DNA from: Ooceraea biroi
Lineage: Eukaryota; Arthropoda; Insecta; Hymenoptera; Formicidae
Reading direction: 5' to 3'
Assembly: GCF_003672135.1 (NCBI RefSeq)
Contig: NC_039506.1
Span: 14,384,001 to 14,448,000, forward strand
Length of the DNA stretch: 64,000 bases
The translations under genes and the position numbers were made by a program. This document shows positions 24,319-35,170 of this stretch, in pieces. The notes under the pieces are model-generated. The model did not search any database and had not been told where the DNA came from. It was given only the letters and a program-made list of their open reading frames with translations. Every line of letters begins with the position of its first letter. Positions within the stretch are counted from its first letter, which is position 1.

Positions 24319-25548
24319 CGGATCGGTTCACTTTGCACGACTCCGACTCGCGTATCGCGCCGAGCAAAATTCCCAATCAGAGAGCTCATCGCGTTGACGA
24401 TAAGCTTTGACTACGTTGCTTTAAGCACTCGTGGATTCACTGGAACCGGAAATGCGCTTGTTGAATTTTCCTGATTTAAGGGCCGACTATTGGGATCAAT
24501 CCGGGGAACATTTACTTGCTCAGTTCTCCACTCGTGAAGTGGCGATTTCAATAACGTTGATCTCCGCGGTTGCTCGGGTGTTACTTCGCAAAACGGACAA
24601 TTATTATTTGTCTCTTGTACTGCACGAGTGAAAAATATATATATACTGTGACGATAAAGAGACCGCGCGCGGATAGTATCATTTATGTTTAAAGCACACC
24701 TAGTAACGTACAAGTTCCCTGCATAATTTATGGTCGAACTACGTTCGCGTCGGATCTTATAAGCGGACGATATCCGGGATTCTATATCTTAACCGATTCG
24801 CACCGGGGGGAGTTGAACTCTCAGCCATGCAGCAAAACCGCGACGCTGTCCCGGCTGATTACGCGAGGGATCATCCCGCAGTTGTACAGACACAACTGCA
24901 TGATTAAAATCGTTGCGAGAAGAAAAAGTTGGAAGCGTGTACTTCAAACGTGCACAGTTCACTGCAGAGTTCACATTTAGCGAACGCGATTAATTGTATA
25001 TATCTTCTTCATGTATGAAATTAATAAATCTTTTCATCCCTTTGCTTCCCTTGTCATCTCGCGTTCATCGTACAGTGAAACGAGCTTCCGTCCTTTGTCG
25101 CCAGCTCCGATCGAGCGTTTACAACCTGTCGCAAAAATCGCATGTCAGAGTCAACGTGTCCGGGAGAAAATCAATCTAACATCGTTCGCCACGGCGCTCC
25201 ACTTCTCGGTGCTTAACAGCAGCGCCGGAAGACGGGCGTCGATCATTCCCGTTCTTCCCCCTCGCATTTCCGCCGGCGTGTGCTGGCTCGGATGGCCGCT
25301 CGGATGCGAAATCGTGCCTTAAACCCGGGTCCCGGGCTACCCTCGGGATCGCGTCGAGTGGTCGATGAGGATCGTTCGGAGATCGTGCGAGCACACGCTC
25401 GCGTAATCGCGTGCCGTTCAGGCGTTCCTTACCGCGAAAGCGATCTCCACCTTCGAATCCTTACCAATGCCAGGCGGCGAGAATATCCCGGGGTGGCTCT
25501 CGAAGTTTTGGAAGGGAACCGCTCAGCAAACTTCGTTTCCCGGCTCCT

Positions 25549-25586
25549 CGCCGAGGGTGAGGCGAAGCTTCACCTCACCCTCGGCG
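25549..25586. repeat. 38-bp near-perfect palindrome
   Basis: CGCCGAGGGTGAGG pairs with CCTCACCCTCGGCG, and the centre GAAGCTTC is itself palindromic. Only one base pair of nineteen is mismatched and there is no loop. Confidence 0.92.
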
Positions 25587-26300
25587 ATGCATCCGAGTCA
25601 CGCCGTTCCCGAAGGATCGCGATTCTCACGCGCGCGCTCTTTTGCTCTTTGGGTACACACACTCGTGTGAGCCGCTCCCCGAAATACGCGAAATGAGATT
25701 TCCTTTGATTTCTCCTACACCCGCGCGCGAATCCTCGCAGATTCTACGCCTGCAACTCCGGGTCTTCGCAACGCATGTTGCGAAGAAACGCGCTCGTACG
25801 TGCACGCACGATGACCATGCGTTGGGCATCATTACGGTCGCTCGTCGCTTCATTCGCGGCGCGTTGTGCTCATTTGCGCTGAATCTGATAAAGTTCCCTT
25901 TTGCACATTAGTTTTTTCCGCGGCCCGACAAAATTTCGTGTCACGCGAATGAACCCGCGAGAATCCGCGATAATGATAATATTGTTATTTATGAGATAAC
26001 GTACGCGCTAATTTTCTAATATGCTTGTAGACGATGCGTAGCGGTTTCTAAATTGCGGTTTCAGAGAAAAAATGTTCCGGGTAGCTGATTCATTTTGCTT
26101 TGATGAAGACAGTGCCGGAATTCGAGAGTAATATAATAATAAGGTATATACTAATACAGTCATTGTATGGGACGGCATTTTCAAATAAGCCGTATAGATT
26201 TTATTTTTGCGTAAAAATATTATCATTTTGTTAATTTGCTATTAAGCTGCAAATTTCAAGAGCAATATCTCGTTACGAAAACATTGCTTAAAATTTGGCA

Positions 26301-26377
26301 CGTATCAAGCGACGCGGTAGCGTCGCGACGCCAAGTACATAAAAAAATAGCCGCATGAGAAATAGCCGCTTGATACG
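26301..26377. repeat. Short inverted repeat with direct AATAGCCGC copies
   Basis: CGTATCAAGCG at 26301-26311 is mirrored by CGCTTGATACG at 26367-26377, a perfect 11-bp pair. Between them lie the 17-mer ACGCCAAGTACATAAAA (26328-26344), also present in both arms of the palindrome at 27615-28750, and the first of two direct copies of AATAGCCGC, the second of which runs into the right arm. It may be a fragment of a related element. Confidence 0.5.
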
Positions 26378-26741
26378 GCACTGGCGCGGCATCGTCGAGG
26401 CGCTACCAAGTAGCTTATCCGGAATTTCACGTCACCCTAACTTTCGATTAAAATATCTCAGAAACTAAAGCCTTATGTAAAAATCTAACGGCACTTTAAT
26501 AACATAATATGGATGCAAGCTTTCGATCGCGACCACTCCGAACCCGATTGGTGCAGTCTATCCTGAGATATCGTAATCGTATGCTAGAATCGTGACGTTC
26601 CGTTTTCCTTCTTCAGATTCAGAAGGTTCAGACTCACGTACGTATGCTCGCACGCACACAAGCAAAGCGAGTTTGTCCGTCAAGGTGCGTTCACATAAGC
26701 GCGTTATGGAGATTCACACTGCGTCTGATACGTTGAATATT

Positions 26742-27464
26742 GAGATATCGCGAATCTGCTTGCGCTGACTTTTTGACAATCATTTGTAGTTTCGTTTTGT
26801 TTGTAGTTGAACTGTTCAAAAGGTATTAATTAACATTTGTTTAAAAAATAGCTAACTTTGCCATTTGTTAAGATATCGCGAATCCGCTTGCGCTATCATT
26901 TTCAGAATCGTTTCTAGTTGTTTCGTTTGTACTTGAACTTTTAAAAGGTATTAACATTTGTTTAAATAAAAAATAGATAACTTTGCCATTTGTTGAGATA
27001 TCACCAATCTGATTGCGCTGACTTTTTCACAATCGTTTGTAGTTTCGTTTTGTTTGTAGTTGAACTGTTCAAAAGGTATTAATTAACATTTGTTTAAAAA
27101 AATAGCTAACTTTGCCATTTATTAAGATATCGCGAATCCGCTTGCGCTATCATTTTCAGAATCGTTTCTAGTTGTTTCGTTTGTACTTGAACTTTTAAAA
27201 GGTATTAACATTTGTTTAAATAAAAAATAGCTAATAGCTAACTTTGCCATTTGGTGAGATATCGCGAATCGGCTTGCGCTGTCTTTTTCAGGTTCGTTTC
27301 TAGTTGTTTTTCATGCTTTATAATTGAACCATTTAAAAGTAATAAACAATTAAATAAATTGCAAAAAGCTAACTTTGCCATTTGTTGAGATATCGCGAAT
27401 CCGCTTTCGCAGTCTTCTTTACAATCGTTTGTAGTACTTTTCGTTTCGTTTGTAGTTGAATCGA
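26742..27464 (+). repeat. Tandem array, six ~128-bp units, AB-AB higher-order
   Basis: Units start with (G/A)AGATATCnC near 26742, 26870, 26995, 27124, 27256 and 27387 and end with ACTTTGCCATTTgTTg. Units 1 and 3 share one variant (GACTTTTT, GTTCAAAAGGTATTAATTAAC). Units 2 and 4 share another (ATCATTTTCAGAATCG, TTTGTACTTGAACTTTTAAAAGG). Units 5 and 6 are more diverged and unit 6 is incomplete. The array therefore expanded as a dimer of about 253 bp, like a small satellite. It encodes no plausible protein. Confidence 0.9.
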
Positions 27465-27490
27465 GATATCTCAACAAATGGCAAAGTTAG
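27369..27490. repeat. 26-bp perfect inverted repeat closing the tandem array
   Basis: The unit junction CTAACTTTGCCATTTGTTGA plus GATATC (27369-27394) is followed 70 bp later by its exact reverse complement (27465-27490). The array thus stops at an inverted copy of its own junction motif. This suggests either a foldback end or a template-switch event. Confidence 0.9.
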
Positions 27491-27614
27491 TGTTTTGTAA
27501 TGTATATATTTATTTTCCAATTAGTATTATTTAAAGTTAATAATAAAAAAGTTATAAAGGTTACGAATCTTATTATAATATGAAAAATTTCAAAAATGTA
27601 CAAAAAGGAGTGAG

Positions 27615-28086
27615 ATCCCTACAAAAACCTTTTTAAAAAAAGAAAAAATATTTACGCCAAGTACATAAAACGTGTCGGACTTTGCAAAAACAGTGTAATT
27701 CAAAACATCTTTCTAAAACAAGAGTATTATACAAATTTATTTATTCATTCAAAAATATACATGAAATCAATACAAGTAGCCAAGTATATCATTATTATTA
27801 TTCAAAAGTGAACTGTTCACAAATGGATATGAAATCAATACAATTTATCTAGTAGTTGTTTAAAAATGGATGTTGTCAGTGCAATATCCAAAAATTATAT
27901 ACAAGATGCATTCACAATTAATCCAAAAATTATATGAAACAAGTTGTATACATTCAAAAGTATATGCAACACAAGCTTAACGCATCCATTGTCTCTTCAC
28001 GCAAATCCTAAGTTGCATAAAACGGGCTTAAACTGATTCAAATGATCAACGGAATCATAGTGAAGCAAAAAACTTGGCGTGCCCGG
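27615..28086 (+). repeat. Left arm of long palindrome
   Basis: 472 bp, inverted partner of 28280-28750, from ATCCCTACAAAAACC to TTGGCGTGCCCGG. Only scattered mismatches and one- to three-base indels separate the arms. Small direct repeats lie inside (ATCCAAAAATTATAT twice, ATGAAATCAATACAA twice). No open frame is recognisable. Confidence 0.93.
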
Positions 28087-28279
28087 ATTGTATTAAAATG
28101 CAATGCTCATCAATGTTTTACAGTATAGAAATTATTTGCGTGAAGTAATGAAACGATTTACATACAATATTTGTAGAAATATAAATATATAAAAGCAACA
28201 ATTAAAGAAGAGATGTTTTATATTTCCAAGGCAATTATTGAAATTATAAACATATTTACAAGAATTCAATTAATGCAAA
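28087..28279. other. 193-bp spacer of the long palindrome
   Basis: AT-rich sequence between the palindrome arms with no recognisable gene. If the locus is transcribed this would be the hairpin loop. Confidence 0.8.
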
Positions 28280-28750
28280 CCGGGCACGCCAAGTTTTTTG
28301 CTTCACTATGATTCCGTTGATCATTTGAATCAGTTTAAGCCCGTTTTATGCGACTTAGGATTTGCGTGAAGAGACAATGGATGCGTTAAGCTTGTGTTGC
28401 ATATACTTTTGAATGTATGCAACTTGTTTCATATAATTTTTGGATTAATTGTGAATGCATCTTGTATATAATTTTTGGATATTGCACTGACAACATCCAT
28501 TTTTAAACAAATACTAGATAAATTGCATTGATTTCATATTCATTTGTGAATAGATCACTTTTGAATAATAATAATGATATACTTGGCTACTTGTATTGAT
28601 TTCATGTATATTTTTGAATGAATAATAAATTTGTATAATACTCTTGTTTTAGAAAGATGTTTTGAATTACACTGTTTTTGCAAAGTCCGACACGTTTTAT
28701 GTACTTGGCGTAAATATTTGTTCTTTTTTTAAAAAGGTTTTTGTAGAGAT
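28280..28750 (-). repeat. Right arm of long palindrome
   Basis: 471 bp, inverted partner of 27615-28086, ending GGTTTTTGTAGAGAT. High arm identity means recent origin or ongoing arm-to-arm gene conversion. No clear target duplication is seen: the left flank ends GGAGTGAG and the right flank starts ACTTCTTT. Confidence 0.93.
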
Positions 28751-29316
28751 ACTTCTTTACGCGAAGTATTCAAATTCGATGTGTCAGTCGCGTCGCGTAG
28801 CAGCAAATAATTTAGCAGTATGCAACAGCGTATGTGCAAAATTGAAACGCGAGGTTATCTAATAACAATTGCGAAAATCAGAAATAAAGCAGATAGGCAA
28901 GGCGACATTGTGCGGGTAATTTATGCCACATTGAAATTAAATGCGATCCACGCGCACGCTGCGATATGTTTATGGTTTGTAACATTTAATAAAACATGTT
29001 TATATAGATTCCGATTGACGGCGAGTAAATGATCAATTTAAAATTATGTCACACTCATTATGCGAATCCGTCTCTTTGCTGATTTAGCTCGAACGAGTTT
29101 TGCAAACAGACTTCGCGAAATTATCATGTAAAATGTACTTTAACGCAAATGTGATTTCACAAATTTTCGACGAGCAATGACGTCAGAGATTATTATTGTA
29201 ATAGGTGCACGCAATTAGTATACCGCAAACTCGTAGCAAAACAAGAGAGATGGAACAACTCGTTATCGCTCGTACAGTGTCGTATGTTACAATCGAAATC
29301 TATTACAATCTAATGA

Positions 29317-29353
<37 letters not shown>

Positions 29354-29367
29354 GTAATAATAATAAT
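29317..29367 (+). repeat. (AAT)n microsatellite
   Basis: About 17 AAT units with a single G interruption. Confidence 0.95.
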
Positions 29368-30049
29368 ATAAATCATGTATTAATTATACGTGCACCAGGT
29401 TGTTTATTAAATATATATTATAACATAGAGCTAATGTTCGTGTAACGTCGTTTTGTTAAGCGCATCCCTTACGCTCTTCATTCCGCAAGGCGAAATTAAG
29501 CGGTTTCTTTGTCGACCCTTCCCCCATCGTCGTGTTAATTTTTAAAAGCCGACGCTCGTAAATGGTCGTCGCTAATTGCGGCACGCGAAGCGAAGAACGG
29601 GGCCCCGGTTCGGAATATACACGAACACGTTTGAAATTAACAGTACCAATCTTTTTCTCGAGCTCAAGCTCGAAACGCACACGTTGTTCGTTTAAAGGCG
29701 CAAACGTTCCCCGTTTCGGGCGGGACCAGAGGAAGGAACGACATTCGACACCCGCGGGCTTCTCGATGCCCGCTCGAAGGGTCACTCGGATGGGTGGACT
29801 CGCCTCGGACTCGCGTTACAAAAGTGCGCCGACGTGATCCCGGCTTTTTGTTTCGCTTTGCCCAGCGTTTTCTGCGCGCTGCGAAATACCGCGCAGTGCT
29901 TCGTCAACGATTCGCAATGTTGGTCCGTTAGCGCGTTATCGATTTTCTGAAAAAACGTGGCTCAGGTGACGTCGTGCTTTTCTCTGCGGATGGTTCTCTC
30001 TTTCCCCTGAAAATAAATCTTTTAACTATGTTTTCTCATACACACGCGG

Positions 30050-30069
30050 GCACGCACGCACGCACGCAT
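30050..30069. repeat. (GCAC)n microsatellite
   Basis: Four to five units of GCAC within a CpG-rich block. Confidence 0.85.
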
Positions 30070-33000
30070 TCACGTATACATGCTGAAAATGTATTTCGCT
30101 CGTCTAATGGAAAGTCCGCCGCAAATCGATTGTTCTCGCAAAACTGCACGCCGCACAAAGATCGGGAAACGTTCAGCGTGGCCGCAGTTTCGAACTTCCG
30201 GCGAAACGTTGGTTTGCGGGTAAATACTTAATCTTCCTTCTCCCTCCGTTCGCCGGCGCACTTTTACGCTTCGCATTCGCGCTTTAATGCCGATCGTTGC
30301 CGTACAGCATTCCTCATTCGGGATATAATCAAAGTGCATGCGAGGTCAATTGCGGTCTGAAAGGTTCTCGCTCGACAAAGGCATGATATTTGAAAAAATT
30401 GAACAGGGAGTAAATTTCCGCGTTCCGAGACAAACGTTGACGTTGGTGAACGTAATAAAGAGCAGTTTGTTTCCTCGCCAAATTTTGCTCGAAGCGTAAC
30501 GGCGAAAAAATTTCAGACGATTGTATTTCACGTGATTTCCGTGCGAATGATAAAAGACACATCTCGATTTTTTCATTTCATTTTTTCAATCAAGATAAGC
30601 AACAGTTGTGTGTGTCTTACTTATCCTATCCTGTTTATCAAATGTTAAGGCGTATTGTAAAATCAACAAAATCCACGTGTCCACGTATCGACCAGCGGGT
30701 TTCCTTCCGTGATGCACGCATGATTACCGAATTAGCGACCGGCGCAAACAATCGGCGCCGATAATGCCGTGTGATCGACCGAAAGCATCGCTCCACGAAC
30801 TAATTAAACATCATTTCGACAAAAGTCTAACGACAACTCGCACTGAACACACCCGCCACGCGTAATTGACAATCTACGTAATTACGCTGCGCAATATATC
30901 AGTGCGGGATATCGCGTATTGGAGTGCTCCACCGCTCGCGCCGGCCGCGGCTATTTGTTCGGCGGAATAATGTGACATAATGGAAATTCTAAATGAGGAC
31001 CGATTTACGTGTCGCGCTACAAACAATACCATTTTCGCGCTGCGAGGGGGTCTGTATTTAAGTGCGGCGCAAATAATAATAATCGCCGCCGCCGCTACGC
31101 GCCGCGATGAACGAGAAGAGCCACGTCCGGCCGACGTTTTATTGCCGGATGCGTGTGAAAATGCACGTGCCCGCTTACCTGTGCTGACCAGCCAGCTTTT
31201 CCGCCCCCTCGAAGAAGCGTGCGCACTTTTGCGGATGCGGAGAGAACGTTCACGGTATTCAGGCGGCTCCTTCGCCATCCTCGCCGCTCGAGTAGCTTCT
31301 AATTTCGCGGCAGTTCCTCGAGGCGGCCACAAACGAGACCACGGCAGAAAGGCGAAAAAAATGTTGAACGCGCACCGGACGGGAGTTATCGTAATTGCGT
31401 TTGATTAAGCAATATTTCTGCTCGAGTCGACGCGCTCAGTGCCGCGCGCGCGGATTCGCCTGAGTGTTACGCTCGTCGTCCCGATTCCCAGGCGCCGGTA
31501 CGCCGCAATATTTTTCCGCAGGTAACCGTCCGTGCGATTTCTTTACAGAAGGACAGAAATTCAATGGCGCCGTTAAGCCCCGTTGGTTGCCGGGGGGAAT
31601 CAAATAAAGCCCTTTCGCCGCCGCGCGGCGTGAATAAAGAAAGAGAGGAAAAAAGGGAACAAGCCCTCCAATCCCCTCGCCGTTCCCCGTGCATGCGGGC
31701 GGCGTATGCTTAACAGATATTCCAACGGTAAAAGTAATATTCCTCCTGACGATTTCCCGCGGCGTGCGCTGGACAATACGCGGCCTTTAATTACGGGGCC
31801 GCGCGCGTGCTCGCGCGGATTGCGCGATTTCATCCGCGCGGACTTTTCCCGGGGTGGGTTTACGCCGCGCTCGTAAACGCGGTATAAATGTCCGCGGCGA
31901 TGCGTGCCGTTATCGCATGAATATGTAAAACACCGGGAAGTCCGCCTGATAAGTTCCTTTTTCCAGTACCTACCCCGATATTCCTCGCCATTCTTGGCCG
32001 TGTTCCACGAGCGGACGACGAGCGGAGGAGCTCTTTGACGACAGGCGACTTTGAACATTCGTTGACTAACTTCGACTTGAACGTAAAGGCGGCGCCGACA
32101 AGACGACGTTCGTGCGTTCAAAGCGCGCCCTCGAGTTTGCCGAGATGCGAAGTTTAATTATTCAAAGACACCCTCCCATTATCGTCTCGAGTGTCACGAG
32201 GCACACGTATCGTCTTCGCACGCTTATTGACATCATGGTGTAACACATACTCACATACGTTCGTAGAATTTCCGATAAATCGGGGTTTTTTTTCAACGAA
32301 GAATGACTACAGTATTTTCTTTTCGATGGTACATGCATTCGCACGATCTCGTTCGATACGGTTTTGTAAGATTATGACAAAATTACGAAAATTTAAATAA
32401 AGAATTGCTTAATCCCACGTCATAATAATTGATGCTATGATTTGTACTCAGGATGGATCGTTATGTTAAATTCAGTTCTCTAACTCGAAAATGTGTGACT
32501 TAAATTGGTTATATGTATTAGGTCCGGATGTAAAGCGAGAACGAAATTTTAGATCGATTCGTTAACTGATTAAAACTGAATACCGCGAGCGATACGGAAT
32601 TTAGTGATTTATGTGTTCTTATTGAGCTGCCAAGAAGCTATCACTTAGCTAAGAAGTTTTGGACATAGTTTAGGGTAAACTTTAATGTCATCGTTCATCA
32701 TCCATGTAAGAAAGTGAGACAGCTAAAGCGGCATATTGTGATTGATATGGACAAGTTTAATAAATATAGTTATATTCCATAATTCGAAATAAAGAATTAA
32801 AACAGTCTTCAATAGTCTAATTATTCTCATTATATGTTGATTATATCGGAAAAATTCGAAAAAAATGACATTATCTACTTTGAATAAATAACGAGAAACG
32901 ACAACTCGCATTTATTTCATGCATTTACACCATTCTGTGCGTCTCAGCTGTTCAAGTTGCATACACAAAATATGCCGCAGTATCGATATCGGCATCAATC

Positions 33001-33361
33001 GCGCTCACCGTTAATTAATCGATCGGACATGATTGACCGGGGTAACGACATTGCGCGGAGCATGATAATTCAAAGTGCTCGAGCGCGCTCGAAAATCCCT
33101 CGCGCGAAGTGTGACAAATTAGCCGAGGCTCGCTTTCCGTCGTTTAATTCGTTCCCGTTGCCGAACGAGAGACGATTCACGACCGCGACGTGCTTCCCGT
33201 TAATCAGGCACGAAACTTTTTCCATCCGTTTCGCCTGTAAAACCACGCGGAGCGCACCCCCGCACACCACGTCGTTTACTTCAACTTTCTCAAAGCGCCG
33301 TTTTTTCGACAGCCGCCGAAATATTTAACGGTAGCCGAACTTCCGAACAGCCGCGCGTGCA

Positions 33362-33386
33362 ACGCGACGCGACGCGACGCCACGCC
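33362..33386. repeat. (GACGC)n pentamer repeat
   Basis: About four to five units of CGACG/GACGC, the last one altered. Confidence 0.8.
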
Positions 33387-33723
33387 AGCTAGTGAAATCA
33401 GCGCGATGGTGGTGGTGGCGACTAGTTAAAAACTCACTACCGAGAGACGGAAACTGCCGATATGTAAACGGCCACGCTTCGATTTTGCGCGTAAATCGCG
33501 CGCGAATTAAAGAAGTTTGTGGGTGTGTTTTCCGCGGCGTGCCGACGCGGACCAGCGAGAGCCGACGGAACCGTTATATTGTACCCGTAGTTTCCGTATC
33601 GGCTCCCGTGCTCACCCCCCGTTGGGTAATATATTCCATTTCCTTGAGGATAATTTAAAAGCTCCCCGGAATCGGTGGCGTTTCTTTTTTCGCTCCACCG
33701 CGCAACTCGTTACGAATTAGACT

Positions 33724-33787
<64 letters not shown>

Positions 33788-33805
33788 TGTGCGTGTGTGT
33801 ATGTG
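33724..33805 (+). repeat. (TG)n(CG)n(TG)n alternating tract
   Basis: 82 bp of unbroken pyrimidine-purine alternation: a TG run, then a core of about twelve CG steps (33750-33771), then more TG. CG and TG alternation is the classic Z-DNA-forming sequence. Confidence 0.97.
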
Positions 33806-34334
33806 AGTCATGCAAACACGGTGAAGCGGAATATCGGACCGGGGGATTCTTCCGAACTAATTAGCATCCTATGGGGAAGCATTCTTGTTTCGTCCCTTTG
33901 GAGGGAAAGAGACCGTAGGCGGATAATAACTCCGCATACACGCGCGTTCCGGCGAGTTCCTTCATTTTCGTTTGATGTGACGTCTAAGCGAGCCTTTCTC
34001 TACGTCTCGGATATAAATGGAAATAGGATAGCTTCGTAATAACGGAAGTTGTAACGAGGCTGAATGCAGTCCAAGATATTTACGTACAAAGGCTTCGCCC
34101 AGAGCCACGTAGGATCAGTCCGGTTGCTAATTACCACGATAATTTTCTTTTCTTCAGCAGCACAAGGGTGCAGCGCGATACATGCTCTCCTACATGTAAA
34201 TACGCCGCGGGGGTGCACGCGCGCTCCCGTTAGCGAAACAATTTGCACATCTCGTGCAAACCCGTCGAGGAGTTTCCACGCAAAGCCCTCGCCATCAAGC
34301 AGGTACTCGCAAGGAACTTACGCACTCCGTCTCG

Positions 34335-34406
34335 TTCTACCTGGTTTCGTCCAGAAATAAAGCGCTCACGTTCTACCTGGTTTCGTCCAGAAGTGAAGCG
34401 CTCACG
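34335..34406 (+). repeat. Tandem duplication of a 36-bp unit
   Basis: Two copies beginning TTCTACCTGGTTTCGTCCAG and ending AGCGCTCACG, differing by about two substitutions (AAATAA versus AAGTGA). Confidence 0.95.
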
Positions 34407-34673
34407 TGGAGGCACAACGCGGGAGTGAACGCGGGTCATGATAATAATTTGTATAAAAAATGTAATCCATGGAGCGCGCAATATCAGGAGTTGTTTCTCC
34501 GTGTGCCGATTAATCCTTTTTGCTCCGCAATAAATCTCTCGCTTGAGATACATCGACCACTTACGACCTCCTCTTACGGTTTTATTTCTTGCGCCGTTTC
34601 CGAGCGGGGGAACGATGATCGATAGACGTCAGTCCAATGCGATCCTTAATAACGCGGAATGTCTTCCGCCCTT

Positions 34674-34685
34674 CCCCCCCCCCCC
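34674..34685 (+). repeat. Poly-C run
   Basis: Twelve consecutive C residues. Confidence 0.95.
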
Positions 34686-35113
34686 TCGTCGACGGAGACG
34701 GACGAACCAGTTTACCCGAGGCGTTTACCGCGCGCTGAATAACGGGTTGTCCGTCACCCTACTTTAGCGCAGTAAGTTAGTAAGTGAAAAGGGAAAAAAG
34801 CAGAAAGATTACCGGGCACAGGCCGAGGTAATGATCGCACGTCTCTTTTTGCGCGAGTATAATGAGGCCTTTTTGTTAGGTATTATCGCGCGGGCAACAC
34901 ATTGTCATTCACTTTTCGATGGACTCTTGCAGCGGAATGTGCCGTTGCGAGCTTGGCTTGGCGTATAATGCTCCCAGTCATTATCGCGATATCGCGGTTC
35001 CTTCAGAAAGAAGGGACACGTTAATGAAAGTATTGTACTACGCTGCCGCGTTTATGCAGCGCACTGAAAGATTAACTCGTTTCTAAAATGATGGATATAC
35101 CGAGTTGCACTCG

Positions 35114-35137
35114 GGAGAGAGAGAGACGAAGAACGAG

Positions 35138-35168
<31 letters not shown>

Positions 35169-35170
35169 AA
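35114..35170 (+). repeat. (GA)n purine tract
   Basis: GA runs separated by a GACGAAGAACGAG interruption. Confidence 0.95.

Larger units (their letters stand above)
21827..26300. other. Mixed block between transposon and tandem array
   Basis: Mixed composition with a CA microsatellite and a 38-bp palindrome. 22634-22661 is an imperfect 28-bp palindrome around CCTCGAGAGG. No gene is recognisable. Confidence 0.55.
28751..32950. other. AT-rich then CpG-rich block
   Basis: 28751-29450 is AT-rich with an AAT microsatellite; 29450-32160 is CpG-rich; 32160-32950 is AT-rich again. No gene is recognisable. Confidence 0.55.

Noticed and set aside
24790..24870. tRNA-like B-box on the minus strand (GAGTTCAACTCC)
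   Set aside because: T-arm pairing fails and no 5' acceptor strand complementary to the 3' end lies upstream.
26742..27464. Regularly spaced repeats considered as a CRISPR-like array
   Set aside because: Similarity covers the whole ~128-bp unit rather than short repeats with unique spacers, and the context is eukaryotic.
32517..32720. TTAGGTCCGGATGTAAAG, reminiscent of a mariner terminal repeat
   Set aside because: No inverted partner end and no transposase-like translation nearby.
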